Positions 1-6,157 of a stretch of 6,157 nt of DNA are shown piece after piece. The notes below the pieces were generated by a model, which was not told the origin of the DNA, ran no database searches, and saw only the letters and a program-made list of their open reading frames with translations. Where the stretch lies: the NCBI GenBank assembly GCA_036274645.1, contig DASUFH010000171.1, positions 1 through 6,157 on the forward strand, in the 5' to 3' direction. The stretch's first letter is position 1. Every line of letters starts with the position of its first letter. The position numbers were made by a program, and so were the translations under genes. This DNA comes from DASUFH01 sp036274645 (lineage in GTDB: Bacteria > Acidobacteriota > Terriglobia > 20CM-2-55-15).

Positions 1-1545
1 CGTCTCCAGGTTCAGTTCCACTGCCGCCTGCTGAACCGTCAGCGCCTCCTCGTACCGCCGGGCCAGTTGATTGATCGGCTCCAGCGTGGCCCCGGCCGGC
101 GGCACTCCCCCCACCTGCCGAATCGCCCCGGCGAAACGGGCATTGTCTTCACCCAGCAACCGGTCGAGCTCCGGCTGGCCCCGATAGAGTGTCCGGGCGG
201 CGGTCATATCGAACAGGGCACCGGCCCGCGACTGGAGCGATGGCTCGACGTCATCGCGGAAGGTATTCATCCCTTTGAAGTGGCATCCCATACAGGACCG
301 TCCGTTGCGGACCGCCGGGTCATCCGGATTCGTGCGGTCGCGAACGATCGTCACGGGCGCCGCGTCGATACGCCGGCCCTGCGAGTCGACGATGAAGTAC
401 GCCTGAAGCCCGTTGGGCAGACTGAAGATGATCTCGCCCCCGTCCGGCGTCAGGTGAACCGGGTCTCTGAAGATGTTCTGCTCGATCCGATTGCCGTTGA
501 AGTCAAAGCTCTTCCAGTACGCTCCAAAGGTCGTCGCATGGCGTTCCATTGCGCGGTTGTTGCGCGACACCCCTGAATCCTGGACTCCGAACCGCCGGGC
601 CCCGCCGCTGCGCACATTGGCCATCGTATTGACGCCCAGCCGCCGCTCGAGACCGTCGAGCATATCGGGCAGCTGCAGAATCTCGTGATACATCGGCGCG
701 ACGCTGGCTTTGGCGGTGAACCAGTCCGCGCGAACGTAGGGAGGAATGGCGCCCGAAAGCGCGCGGATCCGCTCGGCGTCGGCCCCGAGATCGTTCGGGA
801 CAACGCCATAGGGATAGACCGCGACAATGTCGTTCCACATGGGAACGGTCCATCCGTAATCCCGGATGTCCACCCGCGCCAGCACGCCTTCGGAAACGAC
901 CATGCGGGGCGCCACGATGTCCCGCTTCCAGGAAAGACTGTTGACCAGTCTGCCCAGACCGTCGCGGTACGCAGCCAGCGCGTTGTCGTCGGTACCCGAG
1001 GTGTTCCAGAGATTGACGAAGCTGAAATAACGGAAGAAACGCCGGTCCGCCTCCGGCGCGCCTTCCAGATCGCGCGCGATGGCCGACAGCAGATTCGATT
1101 CGGAAATGAACGGGCGGCCGGCGGGTCTGGCGGCGGGCGCAGGCAGATGAGCGCCGGAATCGATCCAGCGCCGCAGCGTCTGGATGTCGGCGTCGGGCAG
1201 CTTCACACCAGGTTTTCCCTGATACCCGCCCATGGGCATCGCCCCGGTCTCGAGCCGGGAAATCACCTCCGACCCGGACGCGTTCCCTGGCAGGATGACC
1301 TTCGCGTCGATCAGCGTCTGCGGATCCGTTGCGTCAAAGCTGTACGCCCCGGGACCCCCATGACAACCGGAAGTCGCGCAATTGGCGGAGAGCAAAGCCG
1401 CTGCGTTGCTCGCGTCGGCATCGGGTGATTGAGACGCCCGGGCGCCAAGGATCAACAACAGAACCAGCGCCGGCGTGAAATAGAAGGCGGCCCGGATCCG
1501 GGCCTTACGCAGCGTCGGCATGCTGAAAGCGGGTCCGTGAGACAT
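1..1545 (-). CDS. Secreted di-haem cytochrome c-like protein (planctomycete-type cytochrome domain), 3' end outside window
   Basis: Reading the minus strand from the ATG at 1545-1543 gives 515 codons with no stop up to the window edge, so the C-terminus is missing. A purine-rich AAGGGAG lies about 5 bases before the start. Residues 12-37 look like a signal peptide: basic RKARIR, hydrophobic 20-34, then an ARA/S cleavage site after residue 37. The mature protein should be exported. Residues 46-135 resemble a planctomycete-type cytochrome c domain, with a haem site C56-x4-C61-H62 (four spacer residues, not two) and a GAMPMGG segment (M103, M105) that may give the distal ligand. Residues 165-400 form a long domain with motifs such as VDIRDYGW, YVRADWF, GVSRNN and EIIFSLPNGLQ; I recall similar regions in uncharacterised planctomycete/acidobacterial proteins but know no function. 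A canonical CMGCH haem site is at 418-422. Likely an electron carrier or redox enzyme; the substrate is unknown. Confidence 0.88.
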   Translation of the reverse strand, partial: MSHGPAFSMPTLRKARIRAAFYFTPALVLLLILGARASQSPDADASNAAALLSANCATSGCHGGPGAYSFDATDPQTLIDAKVILPGNASGSEVISRLETGAMPMGGYQGKPGVKLPDADIQTLRRWIDSGAHLPAPAARPAGRPFISESNLLSAIARDLEGAPEADRRFFRYFSFVNLWNTSGTDDNALAAYRDGLGRLVNSLSWKRDIVAPRMVVSEGVLARVDIRDYGWTVPMWNDIVAVYPYGVVPNDLGADAERIRALSGAIPPYVRADWFTAKASVAPMYHEILQLPDMLDGLERRLGVNTMANVRSGGARRFGVQDSGVSRNNRAMERHATTFGAYWKSFDFNGNRIEQNIFRDPVHLTPDGGEIIFSLPNGLQAYFIVDSQGRRIDAAPVTIVRDRTNPDDPAVRNGRSCMGCHFKGMNTFRDDVEPSLQSRAGALFDMTAARTLYRGQPELDRLLGEDNARFAGAIRQVGGVPPAGATLEPINQLARRYEEALTVQQAAVELNLET

Positions 1546-1617
1546 GGCTGCTCCCTTGATGGAATTGCAGACGACTGATGCAAGAACGATAGCACAAGAC
1601 GGGGAGACGGCAGGACA

Positions 1618-1641
1618 CTGTCGGTAGCCAATTACCGGCAG
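1618..1641. promoter_or_regulatory. Imperfect palindrome in the divergent intergenic region (possible operator)
   Basis: Two 9-base arms, CTGTCGGTA and TACCGGCAG, are inverted around a 6-base spacer and match at 8 of 9 positions. The site lies about 73 bases upstream of the cytochrome gene start and about 140 bases upstream of the chosen transporter start. Its position and symmetry suit a dimeric regulator, but nothing identifies the protein. A second short palindrome, CGGGA-GT-TCCCG, lies at 1684-1695; its two-base centre is too small for a hairpin loop, so it too would be a protein site if it is functional. Confidence 0.3.
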
Positions 1642-1733
1642 GAAACCAACCGTACACCCCAAACTCCGGACGACGCATACCTTCGGGAGTTCCCGCGCTT
1701 AGACTCCCCGCCACGTCAATTCGTCGCCGGCCC

Positions 1734-1741
1734 TGTTTAAT
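1734..1741 (+). promoter_or_regulatory. Weak extended -10-like sequence upstream of the MFS gene
   Basis: TG followed by TTTAAT resembles an extended -10 element in an otherwise GC-rich region. No good -35 sequence sits 16-18 bases upstream. Transcription from it would begin near 1748, almost on the first ATG of the reading frame, which favours a downstream start codon for the transporter. This is a weak call based on composition and position. Confidence 0.25.
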
Positions 1742-1772
1742 TTTTTCATGGCACGATTTTTTCATGGCACGA
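1741..1772. repeat. Perfect 16-bp tandem duplication at the 5' end of the MFS reading frame
   Basis: The 16-base unit TTTTTTCATGGCACGA occurs twice back to back with no mismatch (1741-1756 and 1757-1772). Each unit contains an ATG (1748 and 1764), but 16 is not a multiple of three, so only the first ATG is in frame with the transporter. The T6 run suggests replication slippage or a small recent duplication. Confidence 0.9.
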
Positions 1773-1780
1773 AGGCGCCG

Positions 1781-3034
1781 ATGGTTCGCGCGGATTCCCG
1801 GTATCCTCTCGGGATGCTGCTTCCGGCAAGCGCCTCGCGCGACGCGGCGCGACTGGTGATGGCCCGCGCCCTGCGCGGCGTGGGAGACGGCTTTGCGAGC
1901 GTCTTTCTCGCCACCTACCTTCGGCTCCTCGGCTTCTCCGTATTTCAGATCGGCGCGATCGTCACGGCCATGCTCGTGGGGTCGGCGGCGCTGACCCTGA
2001 TCGTGGGGCTCGCGTTCCATCGCACGACAGCGCGCCGGGTGCTGTTTCTCGCGGCCCTGCTCATGGGCATTACCGGCGCGGGGTTTGCCACGCTGACGGG
2101 ATTCTGGACGCTGCTGTTCGTCGCATTCATCGGCACGTTGAATCCAAGCGCCGGCGACGTCAGCGTCTTTCTGCCAACCGAACAGGCCATACTGGCCGGC
2201 GAGTCCGTGCCCCGGGAACGAACCGCGCTCTTTGCGCGCTACAGTCTCGCCGGCGCGCTTTTCGGCGCGCTGGGCGCCCTCGTGAGCGGATGGCCCGAAG
2301 CGGCGGCCCGCCGCTTCGGCTGGGATCTGGCCCAGGCGTTTCGCGGGGGCTTTGCCGTCTATGGACTGCTGGCTGTTTTCATCGCTGTCCTTTATCGCGG
2401 CCTGAAACACGGGACCACCCGCGCCAACCCGGCGGCGCGTCCCACCCCACTGCGGAAATCCCGTACCACCGTGATGCGTCTCTCGATGTTGTTCGCCCTG
2501 GACTCCTTCGGTGGTGGATTCGTCGTCGATTCCCTGCTCGCCTTCTGGCTCTTTCTCCGCTTCGGGCTTTCCCTCCAGACGGTCGGCGCCGTTTTCTTCG
2601 CCGCGCGCACCCTCGCGGCTCTGTCTCAACTCGTCTCGCCGCGGCTCGCGGCCCGGTTCGGGTTGATCAACACGATGGTGTTCACACACATTCCCGCGAA
2701 CGTGTTTCTCATGACCGCCGCGTTCATGCCGACGGCCGGCCTGGCGGTAACCTTTCTGCTCCTGCGCATGGCGTTCTCCTCAATGGACGTGCCGGCGCGG
2801 CAGTCGTACGTCATGACGGTGGTTCCCGAAGAGGAGCGGGCCGCGGCGGCCAGTGTGACCAATGTGCCCCGGAGCCTGGCCAGCGCGATCTCCCCGCTGC
2901 TGGCGGGAGTCCTGCTCCAGGCCACGACGTTCGGCTGGCCGCTGGTGGTGGGCGGCGCGCTGAAGATCACCTACGACCTGCTGCTTCTTGCGCAGTTTGG
3001 AAAGACTGATTCGGGGTCCCCGTCTGCCTTGTAG
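1781..3034 (+). CDS. Major facilitator superfamily (MFS) permease, substrate unknown
   Basis: A 417-residue integral membrane protein, the usual MFS length, with many hydrophobic segments in two halves. A basic cytoplasmic loop (about residues 205-230, rich in R and K) joins them. The first helix region carries RALRGVGDGFASVFLATYL, and an NPSAGDVSVF motif lies near residues 121-130. The second half has a polar stretch, DVPARQSYV through VPRSL (about 336-366). I recall these motifs from a widespread MFS subfamily with no assigned substrate, so no transport role is claimed. The frame is open from an ATG at 1748, but that codon sits in a tandem duplication without a ribosome site; the ATG at 1781 has GAAGG five bases upstream and is preferred. 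An ATG at 1814 is also possible. The last codons, TTG and TAG, fall inside the repeat at 3028-3109, so the original C-terminus may have been replaced. The gene is divergent from the cytochrome gene. Confidence 0.9.
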   Translation: MVRADSRYPLGMLLPASASRDAARLVMARALRGVGDGFASVFLATYLRLLGFSVFQIGAIVTAMLVGSAALTLIVGLAFHRTTARRVLFLAALLMGITGAGFATLTGFWTLLFVAFIGTLNPSAGDVSVFLPTEQAILAGESVPRERTALFARYSLAGALFGALGALVSGWPEAAARRFGWDLAQAFRGGFAVYGLLAVFIAVLYRGLKHGTTRANPAARPTPLRKSRTTVMRLSMLFALDSFGGGFVVDSLLAFWLFLRFGLSLQTVGAVFFAARTLAALSQLVSPRLAARFGLINTMVFTHIPANVFLMTAAFMPTAGLAVTFLLLRMAFSSMDVPARQSYVMTVVPEEERAAAASVTNVPRSLASAISPLLAGVLLQATTFGWPLVVGGALKITYDLLLLAQFGKTDSGSPSAL

Positions 3035-3109
3035 GGTCGGTCTATGACCGCCCGGTGTTTCGGAGTGAGTGCTCCGGAACGGTGGGCGGTCACCGACCGC
3101 CCCTGCAAG
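3028..3109. repeat. Composite palindromic intergenic repeat, copy 1 (REP/BIME-like)
   Basis: Outer arms 3028-3053 and 3084-3109 are inverted repeats matching at 22 of 26 positions. Each arm is itself a hairpin: GGTCGGTC-TAT-GACCGCCC at 3035-3053 (7 of 8 pairs) and GGGCGGTC-ACC-GACCGCCC at 3084-3102 (8 of 8 pairs). The centre holds a third inverted repeat, TTTCGGAG (3058-3065) and CTCCGGAA (3072-3079), around TGAGTG. The first half recurs at 6117-6157. The element overlaps the transporter stop codon (3032-3034). It could fold as one long hairpin or three small ones and might limit read-through, but no T-tract follows, so it is not a classical intrinsic terminator. There is no coding capacity for a transposase here; mobility in trans is possible but unproven. 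Confidence 0.85.
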
Positions 3110-3135
3110 CAGAAGGGGGCGGCGCAAGGATCCGG

Positions 3136-3163
3136 TGTAACCTTTCCGCCCAGCCCTGGTCTT
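3136..3163 (+). promoter_or_regulatory. Candidate ECF-type promoter ahead of the sigma factor gene
   Basis: TGTAACC at 3136-3142 and GTCTT at 3159-3163 are separated by 16 bases. An AAC-containing -35 element and a GTC-like -10 element at about 16 bases is the typical layout of ECF sigma promoters. The expected transcript start, near 3170, leaves a leader of about 18 bases before the ATG at 3188. The placement would fit autoregulation by the sigma factor encoded just downstream. This is inferred from motif and spacing only; a single site cannot establish a consensus. Confidence 0.4.
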
Positions 3164-3187
3164 CACACTCGGAATCGGCTAAAAGCG

Positions 3188-3781
3188 ATGGACACAAACG
3201 ACAACGCGCTCATGCTGGCAGCCAGAGACGGCGACCTGGAATGTTTCGCCGAGCTCTTTGAACGGCACCACATCCGGCTCTGGGAGTTTTTCTACCGGAT
3301 GACCGGCAGCCGCTCCGACAGCGAGGATCTCGTCCAGGAAGTCTTTCTCCGGATGCTCAAATACCGGGCGACATTCCACGCGGACAGCCAGTTCCGCGCC
3401 TGGATGTACCGCATCGCGCGCAACGCGCGGATGGACCGCCTCTCGAAGGGCCGCGCCGAAACGCCTCTCGGTCCGGAAAGCGACGCCATCCCCGGCAGCG
3501 GCGCCGCGCCGCACACCATCGTCGAGCGGGCCGAGCACTTTTCGATGCTCCACCGCGCCCTGATGAAGTTGCCCGAAGACAAACGCGAGATTCTGGTTCT
3601 CGCGCGCTACCAGGAAATGAAGTACGAGGAAATCGGAGAACTCCTGAACGTCGAGGTGAACACGGTCAAGGTCCGCGTTCACCGCGCCATGAACGAACTG
3701 CGGGAGATCTTCATGAAATTGTCCAACAGGAAACCACTATGCGATGTGAAGACGTCCGAACCCATTTTGCGGACTACCTGA
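3188..3781 (+). CDS. RNA polymerase sigma factor, ECF (sigma-70 family)
   Basis: A 197-residue protein, typical ECF size, with only regions 2 and 4. Region 2 spans about residues 18-88: LFERHHIRLWEFFYRM, then the core-binding helix SDSEDLVQEVFLRM and the -10 recognition part FRAWMYRIARNARMDRLSK. Region 4 spans about 118-175, with LPEDKREILVL leading into a helix-turn-helix, YEEIGELLNVEVNTVKVR (146-163). It would direct RNA polymerase to ECF promoters and be held inactive by the next gene's product. The frame is open further upstream to an ATG at 3044, but that codon lies inside the palindromic repeat and would add 48 residues unlike any sigma factor; homology starts just after the ATG at 3188. 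The ribosome site there is weak (AAAAG). Its 3' end overlaps the following gene by 43 bases in another frame, indicating translational coupling. The last 20 or so residues, in and around that overlap, look unconserved. Confidence 0.93.
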   Translation: MDTNDNALMLAARDGDLECFAELFERHHIRLWEFFYRMTGSRSDSEDLVQEVFLRMLKYRATFHADSQFRAWMYRIARNARMDRLSKGRAETPLGPESDAIPGSGAAPHTIVERAEHFSMLHRALMKLPEDKREILVLARYQEMKYEEIGELLNVEVNTVKVRVHRAMNELREIFMKLSNRKPLCDVKTSEPILRTT

Positions 3782-6078
3782 ACCGGCCCACGGAACTCCC
3801 GGCGCCCATACTCGAACATGTGGCGGCATGCGGCGCGTGCAGAGCGGAATTTTCCGAACTGTGCGAACTCTGGGAAGACATGGCCCGCGTTCCGGCCCCC
3901 GAACCCAACTCCATAGCGATGCGCGCCCGCTTCCGCGCCGGACTCACGCCCGCCCCGCAACCGACGTCGAGCTGGTTGAGCTGGTGGATGCCGCGCCGGT
4001 GGACCTTTTCCTACGGCGCCGTCGCGGCCGGCGCGGCGATCGCCGGAGTTCTCCTGACGCAGCCAGCGCAAGTCATTCAGACAGCGAGCAACCGGGACCT
4101 TGGCGTCAACGCCTTGAAGGTTGAACCAGGCCGGGTCCTACACGCGGAAAATGTGGGCAACGTCATCATCGAGGATTCCGCTAACGGACTGCGGGTTCCG
4201 AAGAAGTCTGCGGAAACGAAGATGGTCCGGATTGAACCGGAAACGCTGAAGGAGGTAACTGCCTCCGCATGGGACAAACCCGCATCCAGCGCTGAGAGGC
4301 AGCGTTCCATGGCCCAGACCGCCCAGCAGGCCCAGCAATTCTCAGAGAACTCCCAGGATTTGAAAGGCCTCTTCGATATGGAACTCGATCAGGCCCGCAG
4401 CAGTTACGAGCGCGCTCAGGGGACGCTTGGCCAGCTACAAGACCGACGTCAAGAGGCCTACCAGTTCCAACAAAACGGCCAATTCCGCTTCGACGGATGG
4501 TCCGATGCGAACCACGTGGCCTATGCTCGAGGGTCGATTCGCCTCGGCAATACGAGCAATGACGCCAGCGCCTTCAGGTTTTCGCTTCCGGCCGCGGCCA
4601 CGCTGGTTCCGGCGGATCCGGCTCTCCCTGCTGCGGACACCCGGAACGCCGAGAGACTCAGTGGCGATGTCTACGACCGGATCATCGACAATGCGTTTGT
4701 CTCCGTCAGCCAGGAGCCGCTGGCCACCTTCTCCACCGACGTGGACACCGCGTCGTACGCCAATGTCCGGCGATTCCTGAACCAGAACCAGATTCCGCCG
4801 CGCAACGCGGTCCGCATTGAGGAACTGATCAACTATTTCCGGTATAACTACCCGCAGCCGGGAACCGGCCATCCGATCGCGGCCTCAATCGAGGCCGCCA
4901 CGGCGCCGTGGGACACGGAGCACCGCCTGGTCCGGATCGGACTGAAGGCGAAAGAAATCCAGCGCGAACGCAAGCCGACCAACCTGGTCTTTCTGATCGA
5001 CGTCTCCGGATCGATGAACTCGCCCGACAAGCTGCCATTGCTGAAGGCCGGCCTGCGCATGCTGGCGGCGCAGCTGACGGAAAACGACACCGTCACGATC
5101 GTGACCTATGCCGGGACCACTGGAGTGGCGCTGCCTCCGACCAACGGCGAAAACCGTGAAGTCATTACGGGAGTCATCGACGGCCTCAATGCCGAAGGAT
5201 CGACCAACGGCGCTTCCGGCATTCAGATGGCCTACGCCGCGGCAACTTCGAAGTTCATCAAGGGCGGCGTAAACCGCGTGATCCTGGCCACCGACGGCGA
5301 CTTCAACGTCGGGATCACGAACACCGACGAACTGGTCCGGATGATCGAAGACAAGGCGAAGAGCGGCGTCTTTCTGAGCGTGCTGGGTCTCGGTTCCGGC
5401 AACCTCAACGATTCGATGATGGAAAAGCTCGCCGACCACGGCAACGGGCAGTACTCCTACATCGACTCGATGGACGAAGCCCGCAAGGTCCTGGTCGACG
5501 AAGTGAACGGAACGCTCGTCACCGTGGCCAAAGACGTGAAGGTTCAGGTCGAGTTCAATCCAGCGCTGGTCAGCGCCTACCGGCTGATCGGTTACGAGAA
5601 CCGCGCCCTGGCCGCCGCCGACTTTGCCAACGACGCGAAGGACGCCGGCGATATGGGCGCCGGTCACACCGTGACCGCGCTCTTCGAAGTCGTTCCGCGC
5701 GGCGCAAGCTTCAAGACGATCGACGGACAGCCGCTGCGCTTCCAGCCTGCGGCCGAGCCCGCGACGAACAGCATCGCTTCGAACGAAATGCTGAACCTGA
5801 AGATCCGGTACAAGGAGCCGGAAGCCGCAACCAGCAAACTGATCGAGTTCCCGCTCGTCGATCGCGGTCAGGCGTTCGCGGCAGCCAGCGCAGACTTCCG
5901 CTTTGCGTCCGCGGTGGCGGCGTTTGGAATGATCCTGCGGGACTCTCCGTACAAAGGGACAGCGACGTGGGAACTGGTGCGGAGCATTGCGGAGAACAGC
6001 CGCGCGGGGGACCGGACCGGCGCGCGAGACGAGTTCATCCAGCTGGTTCAGAAAGCCGCGGGGATGTGGCGGCGTTAG
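3739..6078 (+). CDS. Transmembrane anti-sigma factor fused to a YfbK-type von Willebrand factor A protein
   Basis: A 779-residue protein, far longer than ordinary anti-sigma factors (about 200-250). Residues 1-45 are a zinc-binding anti-sigma domain: C3 plus H27-x3-C31-x2-C34, the classic ZAS pattern. After basic PRRW (85-88), one membrane helix at about 91-108 puts the N-terminus inside and the rest outside the cytoplasm. Residues 190-250 are Q-rich and likely coiled coil. Residues 309-400 match the VWA N-terminal domain of YfbK-like proteins (VYDRIIDNAF, FSTDVDTASYANVRRFLN). The VWA domain is about 414-590 with a complete MIDAS site: D421-x-S423-x-S425, T489 and D519. Residues 590-777 resemble the C-terminal domain (DUF3520) of that family. 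The ATG at 3739 follows AGGAAA at a good distance and lies inside the sigma gene, so the two are co-translated. Likely role: bind and inhibit the sigma factor until the periplasmic part senses a signal; the ligand is unknown. Confidence 0.92.
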   Translation: MRCEDVRTHFADYLNRPTELPAPILEHVAACGACRAEFSELCELWEDMARVPAPEPNSIAMRARFRAGLTPAPQPTSSWLSWWMPRRWTFSYGAVAAGAAIAGVLLTQPAQVIQTASNRDLGVNALKVEPGRVLHAENVGNVIIEDSANGLRVPKKSAETKMVRIEPETLKEVTASAWDKPASSAERQRSMAQTAQQAQQFSENSQDLKGLFDMELDQARSSYERAQGTLGQLQDRRQEAYQFQQNGQFRFDGWSDANHVAYARGSIRLGNTSNDASAFRFSLPAAATLVPADPALPAADTRNAERLSGDVYDRIIDNAFVSVSQEPLATFSTDVDTASYANVRRFLNQNQIPPRNAVRIEELINYFRYNYPQPGTGHPIAASIEAATAPWDTEHRLVRIGLKAKEIQRERKPTNLVFLIDVSGSMNSPDKLPLLKAGLRMLAAQLTENDTVTIVTYAGTTGVALPPTNGENREVITGVIDGLNAEGSTNGASGIQMAYAAATSKFIKGGVNRVILATDGDFNVGITNTDELVRMIEDKAKSGVFLSVLGLGSGNLNDSMMEKLADHGNGQYSYIDSMDEARKVLVDEVNGTLVTVAKDVKVQVEFNPALVSAYRLIGYENRALAAADFANDAKDAGDMGAGHTVTALFEVVPRGASFKTIDGQPLRFQPAAEPATNSIASNEMLNLKIRYKEPEAATSKLIEFPLVDRGQAFAAASADFRFASAVAAFGMILRDSPYKGTATWELVRSIAENSRAGDRTGARDEFIQLVQKAAGMWRR

Positions 6079-6116
6079 AACGAAGTCGATGCCGGCGTCT
6101 CCCCCCTTCCTTGCTT

Positions 6117-6157
6117 CCTTGTAGGGGCGGTCTATGACCGCCCAGTGTTTCGGAGTG
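6117..6157. repeat. Composite palindromic intergenic repeat, copy 2, cut by window end
   Basis: These 41 bases match 3027-3067 at 39 positions in the same orientation, 3,090 bases apart. The first hairpin is perfect here: GGGCGGTC-TAT-GACCGCCC at 6125-6143. The left arm of the central hairpin, TTTCGGAG, follows at 6148-6155; the rest lies beyond the window. The copy begins 38 bases after the stop codon of the anti-sigma/VWA gene, after a pyrimidine-rich stretch (6097-6120). Confidence 0.88.

Noticed and set aside
685..1428. A 247-codon plus-strand open frame across the cytochrome gene (with another at 67-576)
   Set aside because: The opposite strand encodes a protein with a signal peptide, haem motifs and a ribosome site; the plus-strand products show no domain features.
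1505..2689. A 394-codon open frame on the minus strand opposite the transporter
   Set aside because: Its product is low-complexity, rich in R, G, E and Q, with no recognisable domain; it is an antisense shadow in GC-rich DNA opposite a clear MFS gene.
3028..3109. Calling the palindromic element a classical intrinsic terminator
   Set aside because: No run of T follows the stem on the plus strand, and the multi-hairpin structure recurs as a dispersed repeat.
3028..3109. A CRISPR array or insertion sequence
   Set aside because: There are only two copies 3 kb apart with genes between them, no regular spacers, no cas genes and no transposase in the window.
3044..3187. A 48-residue N-terminal extension of the sigma factor from the ATG at 3044
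   Set aside because: The ATG lies in the loop of the repeat's first hairpin, the added sequence resembles no sigma domain, and the promoter candidate lies downstream of it.
4885..5667. A 260-codon minus-strand open frame opposite the VWA domain
   Set aside because: It is the antisense of a well-supported VWA domain with an intact MIDAS site, and shows no recognisable family.

Overview
The window is GC-rich, densely coding bacterial chromosome. It holds four protein genes: a partial haem protein on the minus strand, then three plus-strand genes (a transporter, an ECF sigma factor and its fused anti-sigma partner). Three things recall Acidobacteriota, especially Solibacter/Bryobacter-like genomes, or less likely Planctomycetota: a planctomycete-type cytochrome c domain in a secreted protein, an ECF sigma factor paired with a large modified anti-sigma factor, and a GC-rich palindromic intergenic repeat. 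This placement is an inference from gene content, not from a marker gene.

Layout. Positions 1-1545 (minus strand) encode the first 515 residues of a secreted di-haem cytochrome-like protein whose 3' end lies outside the window. A 235-base divergent intergenic region follows, with two short palindromes, a weak promoter-like sequence and a perfect 16-bp tandem duplication. Positions 1781-3034 (plus) encode an MFS permease of unknown substrate. Its stop codon lies inside a palindromic element of about 82 bp (3028-3109). Next come an ECF-type promoter candidate (3136-3163), an ECF sigma factor (3188-3781) and, overlapping it by 43 bases, a 779-residue protein (3739-6078). That protein joins a zinc-binding anti-sigma domain, one membrane helix and an extracytoplasmic von Willebrand factor A module of the YfbK type. 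The window closes in a second copy of the palindromic element, cut by the window edge.

How they work together. The sigma factor and the membrane protein look like one regulatory unit. The cytoplasmic N-terminus (C3, H27, C31, C34) would hold the sigma factor, and the periplasmic VWA domain with an intact MIDAS metal site would be the sensor or ligand-binding part. A TGTAACC-N16-GTC sequence ahead of the sigma gene would fit autoregulation. The cytochrome and the transporter show no evident functional link to this pair.

The most interesting items are the direct fusion of anti-sigma and VWA domains, and the modular hairpin repeat found just after two genes in a row.
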